Part shown: in pieces, positions 1-7,109 of the stretch
Position numbering within the stretch: the stretch's first letter is position 1
Layout: the number at the start of each line of letters is the position of its first letter
Assembly: GCA_964383495.1 (NCBI GenBank)
Contig: CAYLHG010000005.1
Coordinates: forward strand, 1-64,000
Source of the DNA: CAWKDC01 sp964383495
GTDB taxonomy: Bacteria > Pseudomonadota > Gammaproteobacteria > JABCZS01
Direction: 5' to 3'
Length of the DNA: 64,000 nucleotides
Translations under genes and position numbers: made by a program
The notes under the pieces: model-generated
The model's input: only the letters and a program-made list of their open reading frames with translations
Database searches by the model: none
What the model was told of the DNA's origin: nothing

Positions 1-1142
1 TACAAAAGCTTCAAATCGGGTTTCAAGTCACCCCGATTGTAGCCCTTTTGGGCCCACGACAATGTGGGAAAACAACACTTGCGCGTGAATACTTTAAAGC
101 CCACCATGGCGTCTCACAAAATTATTTTGACTTGGAAATTCCTAATGATTTGGCTCGCCTCCAAGATCCATGGCTTAGCCTTGCACCGCTAGAAGGGTTA
201 ATTGTTATTGATGAAATTCAGCGCAGGGCTGACTTATTTTCTGTTTTGCGAGCACTTATAGATAAGGAAGATCAGCATCAACAGTATTTAATTTTAGGAA
301 GCGCCTCTCGCGAATTAATTCGCCAGTCTTCAGAAAGTTTAGCAGGCCGTCTTCATTATATGGAATTAACACCCTTTTCCTACGGTGAAGTCGATAACTT
401 ACAAAAGTTATGGTATCGAGGCGGCTTCCCACTGGCTTATCTTGCAAATAGCGATGAACAAAGTACATTATGGCGCCAAAATTATATTCGTACTTATTTA
501 GAGCAAGATATTCCTAATTTGGGTTTTCAAATTCTGCCTGAGCATATTCGTCGGTTTTGGATGATGCTTACCCATTATCATGGGCAAAATTTTAATGCCT
601 CTGAAATTGGAAATGCTTTAGGATTTTCCCATCATACTGTAAAAAAATATCTAGATATTCTTGTTGGTACTTTTATGATTAGACAATTGCAACCTTGGCA
701 TGAAAATATCGCAAAACGTCAAGTCAAAACAAATAAAATTTATTTTAGAGATTCGGGCATACTCCATACCTTACTTCATATTCGAAATGAAGCAGAATTA
801 CTCATGCACCCCAAAATTGGTGCTTCTTGGGAAGGTTTTGCTTTAGAATCTGTGCTACGTCACTTGCAAGTCGCTCCTGAGGAAAGCTATTTTTGGGCAG
901 TACATAACCAAGCTGAGCTTGATTTATTGGTTGTGCGGGGTTTGAAAAAAACGGGTTTTGAATTTAAATATTCGACAACACCTGCCCTCACCTCGTCTAT
1001 GCGTATTTCTAGGGATACGCTCCAATTAGACCATTTATATGTTATTTACCCCGGCGAAAACAGTTTCCCATTGAGTAATGATATTACCGCCATAGGTTTA
1101 AAGGAATTTCTACTTACAGCGCGCATGCAAAATTTCTCCTGA
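1..1142 (+). CDS. AAA_14/DUF4143 family ATPase, 5' truncated by window edge
   Basis: The frame is open from base 3 and has no plausible start before the Walker A motif (GPRQCGKTT, bases 51-77), so the true start lies upstream of the window. The TTG at base 48 is an internal Leu codon of a typical 'ALLGPRQCGKTT' strand. Walker B is LIVIDEIQR, about 40 residues later. The C-terminal half has a winged-helix-like stretch and an end that reads AELDLLVV...TGFEFKYS, typical of the DUF4143 nuclease-like domain. These proteins are common accessory ATPases of unknown role, often linked to toxin-antitoxin or defence loci. The gene converges on the next, minus-strand gene with about 100 bases between. 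The family call is firm and the function is not known. Confidence 0.85.
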   Translation, partial: QKLQIGFQVTPIVALLGPRQCGKTTLAREYFKAHHGVSQNYFDLEIPNDLARLQDPWLSLAPLEGLIVIDEIQRRADLFSVLRALIDKEDQHQQYLILGSASRELIRQSSESLAGRLHYMELTPFSYGEVDNLQKLWYRGGFPLAYLANSDEQSTLWRQNYIRTYLEQDIPNLGFQILPEHIRRFWMMLTHYHGQNFNASEIGNALGFSHHTVKKYLDILVGTFMIRQLQPWHENIAKRQVKTNKIYFRDSGILHTLLHIRNEAELLMHPKIGASWEGFALESVLRHLQVAPEESYFWAVHNQAELDLLVVRGLKKTGFEFKYSTTPALTSSMRISRDTLQLDHLYVIYPGENSFPLSNDITAIGLKEFLLTARMQNFS

Positions 1143-1238
1143 ATATTTTGTTCCCAGGTGCAAATCAAGCTGCTAGCGAGTTCCTTAGAGTTACTTGTTG
1201 TTTGGCTTAGGAATTATTATATCCTTAGGGTCCTCCTC

Positions 1239-1809
1239 CTAGGCAGGCCGGGAGGGAGGCGCGCTGGGCTTAGACGGCGAGCAGGAGGGGGGGCGTACTA
1301 GGTTTAGGCGGCGGGTCGGAGCGGGAGCGGGCTGAGCTCCACTCGCCGCCGTAATTGCTGAAGCCATAGCTTCTACATAAGCAACGAGTCCTTCAAGATA
1401 AGCAAGTTGTCTTTCCTGNNNNNNNNNNNNNNNNNNNNNNNNNNNNNNNNNNNNNNNNNNNNNNNNNNNNNNNNNNNNNNNNNNNNNNNNNNNNNNNNNN
1501 NNNNNNNNNNNNNNNNNNCTGCTGCTGCAAGTTATCAAGCTGCTGTTGTTGTTTCTGCTGCCCAGCCCTGACTGAACTAATACTGATTTCAGGGGGCGTG
1601 CTAAAAAAATGAGACATCACTCTGTTATAAATAAAGACACAGGTGGCAACAAACGCAAGGGTGGCAGCCAAACCTACGGCTGCCGTAATTTCTGTTGAAA
1701 ACCCCGCGCCTATCCAAGCATCCCAGGAAAATCCCAACGAGAGTGATGTTGCACCGACAGCCGCATAAAATAGCCATTCTGGTCTTGGTGGTTTGTTATC
1801 AATGTCCAT
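1239..1809 (-). CDS. Membrane protein with Gln-rich coiled coil, interrupted by assembly gap
   Basis: The product starts MDIDNKPPRPEWLFY behind a good ribosome site (AGAGGAAG, 6 bases before ATG). Residues about 12-65 form two hydrophobic segments, a likely membrane hairpin. A Gln-rich coiled coil (QQKQQQQLDNLQQQ) then runs into 100 N. Beyond the gap the minus strand continues QERQLAYLEGLVAYVEAMASAI and ends in a Pro/Ser-rich tail (APAPTRRLNLVRPP...PPSRPA). I read both sides as one gene because both are Gln-rich helical and no start or stop intervenes, but the gap size is a placeholder and the frames across it cannot be checked. It lies 12 bases after the U-box gene, so the two probably form one operon. 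No family was recognised. The layout of hydrophobic part plus Gln-rich coiled coil resembles its upstream partner. Confidence 0.6.
1419..1518. other. Assembly gap (100 N)
   Basis: Exactly 100 N, the usual scaffold placeholder for unknown length. It falls in the Gln-codon-rich part of a coiled-coil gene, probably because low-complexity sequence broke the assembly. The flanks here are not identical to each other. Confidence 0.98.
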
Positions 1810-1821
1810 ATCTGACTTCCT

Positions 1822-2625
1822 CTAGGTTAAACGGGACGACGCCCCGGAATTTTCTCCATGTTGGTCACCGTAATGCTCTGGGTTGCTTGCAAGAAATCCT
1901 TGCACTTGTGTACACCGTTGCGTATCTGTTGGGTGCGTTTCGGGGTCAATAGTAATGATTTTTCGTGTTAACGGATCAGCAAAAGGCATATTTTCTTGTT
2001 CGCAAGCTTGCTTCCACTGAATGAGTGCGGCCCGCTCATACGTCTTGCTAACTGTTCTCGATTCATCTTGCCAGGTAACTGTTATCGGATCCTTCAATAT
2101 TTGATGTGTTATAGCACATACAAGGGCACTCTCAATATGGTGTGGCGCAGTATAGATAAGAGTATGGGTCGTTGAAGGACACTTTCTTATATCGGAAATT
2201 GCATCATCAAGCCTATCTGCCAGCTGAGCAATGCGCTCCTCTCTCTGTCTTTCCCTGTCTCGGGATTGCTGTTGGGTCCGTATAAGCATATCTATTTGCT
2301 CTTGTTGTTTCAGCTGCCTTGTGGTTAACGCAGCCACTTCTGAACTCACCGCAAAATCGACGGCTTTGCCTGCAGCCCCCATCGCTATAGTCCCAACCAC
2401 TGCACCTGCCATAGCACCAATAGCAGCCCCCGGTATTGCGCCGGCACCACCGAAAGGGGCTCCTAAGACTCCACCCAAAACAGCACCCTGGGTGCAAGCC
2501 GAGCCAACAATCACCCCGCTCACAAGTCCCCCTCCAGCGCCGCGCTTGAAATATGTCGCGAAAAATTCTCTTAAATAATTTCCAAATTGTTGGCTTGGAT
2601 TTTGATTCATGTTTGCATTATCCAT
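1822..2625 (-). CDS. U-box domain protein with glycine-rich membrane region (candidate host-directed effector)
   Basis: A 267-residue protein. Residues about 30-90 are a Gly/Ala-rich hydrophobic stretch with many GxxxG spacings (glycine-zipper-like, possibly membrane inserted). Residues about 100-145 are a charged Gln/Arg-rich coiled coil. Residues about 163-247 read as a U-box: ALVCAITHQILKDPITV, then SKTYERAALIQW, then ADPLTRKIIT and a final helix, which match the CxIT..I..DPV, TYER..I..W and DP.TR positions of E2-binding U-boxes. The metal-binding Cys/His pairs of a RING finger are absent, as expected for a U-box. U-boxes are eukaryotic E3 ubiquitin-ligase domains; bacterial examples such as LubX of Legionella are secreted effectors. 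A 9-residue insertion sits between the DPITV strand and TYER. The start has a strong GGGGAGG site 4 bases before ATG. The domain call is from motif reading; effector status is inference. Confidence 0.72.
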   Translation of the reverse strand: MDNANMNQNPSQQFGNYLREFFATYFKRGAGGGLVSGVIVGSACTQGAVLGGVLGAPFGGAGAIPGAAIGAMAGAVVGTIAMGAAGKAVDFAVSSEVAALTTRQLKQQEQIDMLIRTQQQSRDRERQREERIAQLADRLDDAISDIRKCPSTTHTLIYTAPHHIESALVCAITHQILKDPITVTWQDESRTVSKTYERAALIQWKQACEQENMPFADPLTRKIITIDPETHPTDTQRCTQVQGFLASNPEHYGDQHGENSGASSRLT

Positions 2626-2661
2626 ACTACCTCCCCAAATTATTTAAACCACATTAAGACT

Positions 2662-2690
2662 ATTCTAGATTTTGTTAAAAATTTTTACAA
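2662..2690 (-). promoter_or_regulatory. Sigma70-like promoter for the U-box gene
   Basis: On the minus strand TTGTAA (2690-2685) and TAGAAT (2667-2662) are separated by exactly 17 bases, about 35 bases before the gene start. The surrounding 200 bases are very AT-rich and hold no gene. Confidence 0.5.
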
Positions 2691-2862
2691 CTACTTTCTG
2701 CAATGTGTGTCGAAAACCCACGAAAAAATCAAATTTAGTAGGCTTTCTCTCAAAAATTGAAGTGAAGAAGAGAATAAGAGAAAATCATTTTTATAAGTCG
2801 TTAGTACTCGAGAAAAATAAGAATTGAAAACATTCAAGCCAAATTAATTGGGATTACAATAA

Positions 2863-3249
2863 TTAATTATTAACGCAAAGTGTAATGATATCGCCATCAG
2901 GCGTTACGCGAGCGCGGCTGTCTGATTTTAAAAAAGTTTCTTTATCTAAATGAAGTTCTTCCAATACTTTGGCCGAAATTTTAGCGCTAATCAGAGAACC
3001 AGCAGGCCATAAATTAGAGTGCGTACCCTTTTGGCCGCGCTCTATGGTAATAATATCGTGGAATACACGAACAACATTCACAATTTCAATACATAAATCG
3101 CTGTGGAGAACCAAATAACAGGGCTTTCCTTTTTGAAGATGCGTCGCCAATAATTTGGCTTTAGCCAAATGAATAGGTACGTTACCATAATCGTAATCGA
3201 TTGTAGATAAAGCCTGGGCTTTCCAAACATTTAAATTATATTCATTCAT
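2863..3249 (-). CDS. Hypothetical protein with phage-tail-like sequence pattern
   Basis: A 128-residue protein starting MNEYNLNVWKAQ behind a GGGAGC ribosome site 7 bases before ATG. The middle reads EIVNVVRVFHDIITIERGQ, then KGTHSNLWPAGSLISA. The pattern of a valine-rich strand, 'ITIERGQKGT' and 'WPAGS' is often seen in phage tail or baseplate proteins ('...VTRGQEGT...WPAGT...'). I do not recognise a named family. The upstream half is helical and Lys/Ala rich. No other phage genes are nearby, so it may be a domesticated fragment or an unrelated beta-rich domain. It is probably monocistronic; the next minus-strand gene starts 237 bases downstream. The reading frame is convincing and the function unknown. 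Confidence 0.6.
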   Translation of the reverse strand: MNEYNLNVWKAQALSTIDYDYGNVPIHLAKAKLLATHLQKGKPCYLVLHSDLCIEIVNVVRVFHDIITIERGQKGTHSNLWPAGSLISAKISAKVLEELHLDKETFLKSDSRARVTPDGDIITLCVNN

Positions 3250-3310
3250 GATTAGCTCCCGTTGCTTTTCTTATCGACAGCGTTTAGAAAAAATGAAGGG
3301 GTAGCTTGTC

Positions 3311-3339
3311 TTGCGAAACGGCTCAAAAGGGCTTAAAAT
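3311..3339 (+). promoter_or_regulatory. Sigma70-like promoter for tRNA-Leu
   Basis: TTGCGA (3311-3316) and TAAAAT (3334-3339) with a 17-base spacer, ending 10 bases before the tRNA 5' end. Confidence 0.5.
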
Positions 3340-3349
3340 GGCGCTAATC

Positions 3350-3432
3350 GCCGAGGTGGTGAAATTGGTAGACACGCGAGCTTCAGGTGTTCGTGGGCCT
3401 CGCCCGTGGAGGTTCGAGTCCTCTCCTCGGCA
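3350..3432 (+). tRNA. tRNA-Leu (anticodon CAG)
   Basis: Class II tRNA of 83 bases. The acceptor arm GCCGAGG pairs with CCTCGGC at 3425-3431 and the discriminator is A. The anticodon stem CGAGC/GTTCG encloses the loop TTCAGGT, giving anticodon CAG (reads CUG). There is a long variable arm, and the T arm is GGAGG-TTCGAGT-CCTCT. The 3' CCA is not encoded (the next bases are AGA), unlike three of the four tRNAs near 34 kb. Confidence 0.93.
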
Positions 3433-3460
3433 AGACTAGCTTTTGATTTATAAGAAATAT

Positions 3461-3955
3461 ATGCTTGATATTCCACGCACTTTCATTGATGTTGAGGGGC
3501 TGCCGAGCCCTTATGATTTTTTATTAACCCAGCCTCTGATGACGCAAGGAATTGAGACGTATTATCATGGCACCTCCCATATAGTCTCTTTATGTGTGGA
3601 TGAGGATGTGAGAGCGCAGCGTTTTTCTCGGGTAATTTTAATAAAAATTAAAGGAAAAAAAGCTCCTGTCTTGATAGGAAGCATTGAGATTAATACAGCA
3701 GTATTGCCCGATAGTTTTTTATATGCTTTGCGCACAAGTTCAACGCCTTTTGGAGCGTTATTGTTACAACATGAAATTAAAACGTGCAGCGTAGGTATTG
3801 AATATTTTACAGTGGTATCTGATGCGATCCTATCTGAGCATTTAAAATGCGATAAAAATATTGTGCTGTATGGGAGAACAAACAGACTGATACGTGCAGC
3901 CGATAAAGAATGGATAGCAAATGTGGTGGAGATACTGGCACCTATTGCGCCGTAA
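3461..3955 (+). CDS. Hypothetical protein, possible chorismate-lyase-like fold
   Basis: A 164-residue protein if it starts at the ATG reading MLDIPRTFIDVEG; the upstream TTG at 3443 has no ribosome site. The middle part, VLIGSIEINTAVLPDSFLY, then STPFGALLLQHEIKT, resembles the 'A.S.I....L......TPLG..L' strand-turn of chorismate pyruvate-lyase (UbiC/DUF98-like) proteins. In that family the enzyme makes 4-hydroxybenzoate for ubiquinone. I cannot confirm the active-site Arg/Glu set, so this is a fold guess only. It follows tRNA-Leu by 28 bases, possibly on the same transcript, and converges on the ribosomal alpha operon. Confidence 0.5.
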   Translation: MLDIPRTFIDVEGLPSPYDFLLTQPLMTQGIETYYHGTSHIVSLCVDEDVRAQRFSRVILIKIKGKKAPVLIGSIEINTAVLPDSFLYALRTSSTPFGALLLQHEIKTCSVGIEYFTVVSDAILSEHLKCDKNIVLYGRTNRLIRAADKEWIANVVEILAPIAP

Positions 3956-3994
3956 GCGCTCAGGGCGTTATGTTGCATGAATCAGGCGTAAGCG

Positions 3995-4015
3995 TAGGCG
4001 CATGTTATGCGCCTA
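3995..4015. repeat. Palindromic GCGCAT...ATGCGC repeat, copy 1
   Basis: A perfect inverted repeat with 9-base arms (TAGGCGCAT / ATGCGCCTA) and loop GTT. It lies between the 3' ends of the convergent gene pair (unknown protein and rplQ). No T-run follows on either strand, so it is not a standard intrinsic terminator. It belongs to the repeat family described in the findings. Confidence 0.75.
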
Positions 4016-4054
4016 GGCTTAAACGATTACATTGCGGGAGCTACGATTCGGCCT

Positions 4055-4414
4055 TTATACTTGCTCAACGAGCTGAATGTAAGCCATCGGTGCTTTATCC
4101 CCAGGACGGAAACCACATTTCAAAATGCGAGTATATCCACCAGGGCGCTTATCGTTAGCAGGACCCACTTTTTCAAATAGCTTTCTAACGGCTTCGTCAT
4201 CACGTAAACGATTGAAGGCTAACCGACGGTTTGCCACAGAATCTTCTTTCGCTAAAGTAATAAAGGGTTCAGCCATACGGCGTAACTCTTTTGCTTTAGG
4301 CAAAGTGGTTCTGATCGTTTCATGTTTGATCAATGACGAAATCATATTTGCAAACATCGCCTTGCGATGACTGCTGTTTCTGCTTAACTGACGTCCAGTA
4401 TTGCGATGGCGCAT
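4055..4414 (-). CDS. rplQ: 50S ribosomal protein L17
   Basis: A 119-residue protein (E. coli L17 has 127) with the conserved start MRHRNTGRQLSRNSSHRKAM and the internal HETIRTTLPKAKELRR. L17 binds 23S rRNA near the exit-tunnel side of the large subunit. As usual in proteobacteria it is the last gene of the alpha operon, 18 bases after rpoA. The C-terminus (MAYIQLVEQV) is compact and lacks the longer tail of E. coli. Confidence 0.97.
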   Translation of the reverse strand: MRHRNTGRQLSRNSSHRKAMFANMISSLIKHETIRTTLPKAKELRRMAEPFITLAKEDSVANRRLAFNRLRDDEAVRKLFEKVGPANDKRPGGYTRILKCGFRPGDKAPMAYIQLVEQV

Positions 4415-4432
4415 AATAAATAACCTCTTTAA

Positions 4433-5413
4433 TTAGATGTCTTTCAATGATTCGGGAGGCCAGTTTTCCAAGCGCATTCCTAAGGAAAGGCCCCTGGTCG
4501 CCAACACTTCTTTGATTTCATTTAAAGATTTCTTGCCTAAATTAGGCGTTTTTAACAATTCATTTTCACTACGCTGAATCAAATCACCAATGTAGAAAAT
4601 ATTTTCTGCTTTCAAGCAATTTGCAGAACGCACAGTCAACTCTAAATCGTCTACAGTACGCAACAGCATAGGATCAATCGCAGCTTCCTCACGTTTTGCA
4701 TCAGATGCTTGCTCTGCTTCCAAATCCACAAATACAGCCAACTGATCACGTAAAATTTTTGCTGCACGACGCACGGCTTCTTCAGGATCGATAGTGCCAT
4801 TCGTGACCAAATCAACTGTCAACTTATCTAAGTCTGTACGCTGCTTAACCCGTGCATTGTCTACATGGTAAGAGACTTTGCGTACAGGTGAGAAGCTTGC
4901 ATCCAACACAAGTTGACCAATCTTCAATTCTTCATCTGTTTCGATCTGAGTTGCTGGAAGATAACCACGACCCAAGACAACTTTCAATGTCATATGCAAT
5001 TCAGCATTCCCAGTGATATGACAAATCACATGCTCGGGATTAATAATATCCACATCAGCATCGGATTGAATATCACCTGCAGTCACAGGGCCTTGACCAG
5101 ATTTCTTCAAGGTCAAAACCTTTTCAACTCCATGGTTCAAAATGATCGCAATATTCTTCAAATTCAAAAGAATTTCAACCACATCTTCTTGAATACCTTC
5201 GATTGTTGTGTATTCATGCAATACATTCTGAATTTGCACTTCCACAATTGCCGCACCAGGCATAGAAGATAGCAAAATACGACGCAATGCATTGCCTAAA
5301 GTGTGGCCAAAACCGCGCTCTAAAGGTTCCAATACAATACGTGCGTGGTGGCGCGCTAGTTGCACTACTTCCACGATACGTGGCTTTAAAAATTCGTTGG
5401 GCGAGATTTCCAT
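4433..5413 (-). CDS. rpoA: RNA polymerase alpha subunit
   Basis: A 326-residue product when started at MEISPNEFLKPR, which aligns with E. coli MQGSVTEFLKPR and has GGAG 8 bases upstream. The in-frame ATG at 5437, overlapping the rpsD stop as TAATG, would add MPTPGDAL and cannot be excluded. The N-terminal dimerisation domain carries LEPLERGFGHTLGNALRR. The C-terminal domain carries VDDLELTVRSANCLKAE and LLKTPNLGKKSLNEIKEVL, the surface for UP elements and activators. It sits between rpsD and rplQ in the alpha operon. Confidence 0.97.
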   Translation of the reverse strand: MEISPNEFLKPRIVEVVQLARHHARIVLEPLERGFGHTLGNALRRILLSSMPGAAIVEVQIQNVLHEYTTIEGIQEDVVEILLNLKNIAIILNHGVEKVLTLKKSGQGPVTAGDIQSDADVDIINPEHVICHITGNAELHMTLKVVLGRGYLPATQIETDEELKIGQLVLDASFSPVRKVSYHVDNARVKQRTDLDKLTVDLVTNGTIDPEEAVRRAAKILRDQLAVFVDLEAEQASDAKREEAAIDPMLLRTVDDLELTVRSANCLKAENIFYIGDLIQRSENELLKTPNLGKKSLNEIKEVLATRGLSLGMRLENWPPESLKDI

Positions 5414-5436
5414 CAATGCATCTCCAGGTGTCGGCA

Positions 5437-6060
5437 TTATTTCGAATAGAGCTCAACGATGAGCTGTTCATTAATATCTGAGGGCAAATCACTGCGCTCT
5501 GGCATGCGAAGGTAAACACCTTGCATTGCCGCTGGGTCTACTTGCACCCAATCAGATTCATGCTGTTCAGCAAAATCCAATGCAGCTTTTACACGCAGTT
5601 GTTGCTTGGAACGTTCCTTCAATGCCACGACATCCCCTGGCTTTAAAATATAAGAAGGGATGTTGATGATTCGTCCATTCACCATCACAGAGCGATGGCT
5701 CACCAATTGCCGTGCTTCAGCGCGAGATACACCAAAGCCCATGCGGTAAACAACACTGTCTAGACGAGATTCAAGTAATGCTAACAAGTTGTGGCCTGTA
5801 GGACCCTTACGTCTTGCAGCTTCTTGATAATACAATTTGAATTGCTCTTCAATCAAACCATAAATGCGACGCACTTTTTGTTTTTCGCGCATCATCACAC
5901 CATAGTTACTTAAACGAGAACGCGCCTTCCCATGCTGGCCAGGAGGTGTATTACGTTTCTCGATAGCACATTTGCCAGTGAAGCATTTTGTGCCTTTTAG
6001 AAATAATTTTTGACCTTCGCGTCTGCATTGACGGCATTTTGGTCCGTGTGTATCTGACAT
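5437..6060 (-). CDS. rpsD: 30S ribosomal protein S4, zinc-binding (C+) type
   Basis: A 207-residue protein. It binds 16S rRNA early in small-subunit assembly, and in enterics it represses the alpha operon. The N-terminus holds four Cys (C9, C12, C26, C31 in PKCRQCRREG and TKCFTGKC), the CxxC-x13-CxxxxC zinc site of the C+ form. E. coli S4 lacks that set. The S4 RNA-binding domain is intact (RLDSVVYRMGFGVSRAEARQ, SHRSVMVNGR), and so is the end ERSDLPSDINEQLIVELYSK. It lies between rpsK and rpoA. Confidence 0.97.
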   Translation of the reverse strand: MSDTHGPKCRQCRREGQKLFLKGTKCFTGKCAIEKRNTPPGQHGKARSRLSNYGVMMREKQKVRRIYGLIEEQFKLYYQEAARRKGPTGHNLLALLESRLDSVVYRMGFGVSRAEARQLVSHRSVMVNGRIINIPSYILKPGDVVALKERSKQQLRVKAALDFAEQHESDWVQVDPAAMQGVYLRMPERSDLPSDINEQLIVELYSK

Positions 6061-6077
6061 ATACTCGTTACTCCAGT

Positions 6078-6476
6078 TTATACTCTACGTTCACCAGCAT
6101 CACGGCACCCATTATGAGGCACCCCAGTTTTGTCCAAAATTTCTGTGATAGCAAAAAATTTGCCCAATGCTTTGATCGCTGGCTCACGGCCAGGGCCAGG
6201 GCCTTTAATCACTACCGCAACGCTTTTCAAGCCATAAGCTTGCGCTGCTTGCGCGACATGCTCCGCTGCCATCTGCGCAGCGTAAGGTGTGCTCTTACGA
6301 GACCCCTTAAAGCCACAAGCGCCTGCAGAAGCACAACACAGAGAATTCCCAACCCGATCTGAAATCGTAATAATCGTATTATTAAAAGACGCCCGAACGT
6401 GTGCGACGCCGTCGAGAACCTTACGTACTTTACGTACTTTCTCTTTCTTTTTTCCTTTGGATGCTGCTGTTGCCAT
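6078..6476 (-). CDS. rpsK: 30S ribosomal protein S11
   Basis: A 132-residue protein. It forms part of the platform of the small subunit, near the E site and the Shine-Dalgarno helix. The conserved core reads HVRASFNNTIITISDRVGN, then KGSRKSTPYAAQMAAE and KGPGPGREPAIKAL, ending ITEILDKTGVPHNGCRDAGERRV-like. The Lys-rich N-terminal tail (ASKGKKKEKVRKVRK) is typical. It lies 24 bases downstream of rpsM in the alpha operon. Confidence 0.97.
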   Translation of the reverse strand: MATAASKGKKKEKVRKVRKVLDGVAHVRASFNNTIITISDRVGNSLCCASAGACGFKGSRKSTPYAAQMAAEHVAQAAQAYGLKSVAVVIKGPGPGREPAIKALGKFFAITEILDKTGVPHNGCRDAGERRV

Positions 6477-6500
6477 AACTTTTAACCTATTCCAACGTTA

Positions 6501-6905
6501 TTACTTCACACGGCTTGCCGTTTTGGCATTATTACGTGTATTTTGCCCACGACATGGGAGCCCTAAGAAATGGCGCAGCCCACGGTAGGTACGAATTTTT
6601 TGCAGACGTAGCTTATTGCTAGCCACCTGTCTGCGAAGCTCACCCTCGACAGTGTAACGAGCTATTTCATCACGAATAGCTGCTTCTTCTTCAGTTGTGA
6701 TTAAGCGGCATTTTTTAGTAAGGTCTACGCCAGCTGCCTTGCAAATGGCCAAAGCTCTCTGCTTCCCAATACCATAAACCCCTGTTAAACCGGCCCATAT
6801 ATGCGCATTGAGGTTTAGCTCAACACCCACAAACCGCAGACTCGAACGGGTTCCCGCAGGAGCGCCACGCCCCGTTGACCCAGATGTGCTACCAGATACA
6901 CTCAC
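6501..6905 (-). CDS. rpsM: 30S ribosomal protein S13, divergent, with extra N-terminus
   Basis: The core is clearly S13: GLTGVYGIGKQRALAICKAAG, then TYRGLRHFLGLPCRGQNTR. S13 sits in the head of the 30S and contacts tRNA and L5. At 134 residues it is longer than E. coli S13 (118) because of a 22-residue Ser/Thr/Gly-rich extension (SVSGSTSGSTGRGAPAGTRS) before the usual first strand. It starts at a GTG with GGAAGAAG 4 bases before. The helix before YRGLRH differs from the usual form and the C-terminal Lys-rich tail is shortened to NAKTASRVK. A start at a later CTG would remove the extension but has no ribosome site. Confidence 0.93.
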   Translation of the reverse strand: MSVSGSTSGSTGRGAPAGTRSSLRFVGVELNLNAHIWAGLTGVYGIGKQRALAICKAAGVDLTKKCRLITTEEEAAIRDEIARYTVEGELRRQVASNKLRLQKIRTYRGLRHFLGLPCRGQNTRNNAKTASRVK

Positions 6906-6981
6906 AAGCTTCTTCCCATATCAAAATTAAAAGGACAAAGGATCTTAACCGCATACAGACAAAACGTCAAGCATTAGGTGT

Positions 6982-7095
6982 TTAACCCTGTGTTTGTTTG
7001 TGGGTCTTTTCCTCACATTGAATGAGGACTCGGCCCTTACGGCGAATCACCTTGCACTTTTTACAGCGCTTCTTTACAGATGCTCGGACTATCAT
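6982..7095 (-). CDS. rpmJ: 50S ribosomal protein L36
   Basis: A 37-residue protein, MIVRASVKKRCKKCKVIRRK then GRVLIQCEEKTHKQTQG. The CxxC...C...H set is the zinc-binding form of L36. It lies between secY and rpsM, the usual place. Two overlapping ATGs exist at 7100 and 7095; only the second is in frame (the first reads ATG AAA TGA). The stop is TAA at 6984-6982. L36 binds 23S rRNA near the peptidyl-transferase centre. Confidence 0.95.
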   Translation of the reverse strand: MIVRASVKKRCKKCKVIRRKGRVLIQCEEKTHKQTQG

Positions 7096-7109
7096 TTCAT
7101 TACTCCAAA

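Noticed and set aside
48..50. TTG at base 48 as the start of the AAA ATPase
   Set aside because: It lies two residues before Walker A. The frame stays open to the window edge, and the preceding residues match the family, so it is an internal Leu.
2231..2578. Plus-strand frame opposite the U-box gene
   Set aside because: It is Ala/Pro/Ile-rich only because it mirrors the Gly/Ala-rich codons on the other strand. It has no ribosome site, and the minus frame carries a recognisable domain.
1822..2625. RING or zinc-finger domain instead of a U-box
   Set aside because: The Cys/His pairs for metal binding are absent, while the hydrophobic and TYER...W positions of a U-box are present.
4913..5272. 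Plus-strand frame within rpoA
   Set aside because: It is a shadow frame inside a certain gene with no ribosome site or family likeness. The many other antisense frames over the ribosomal cluster were dropped for the same reason.
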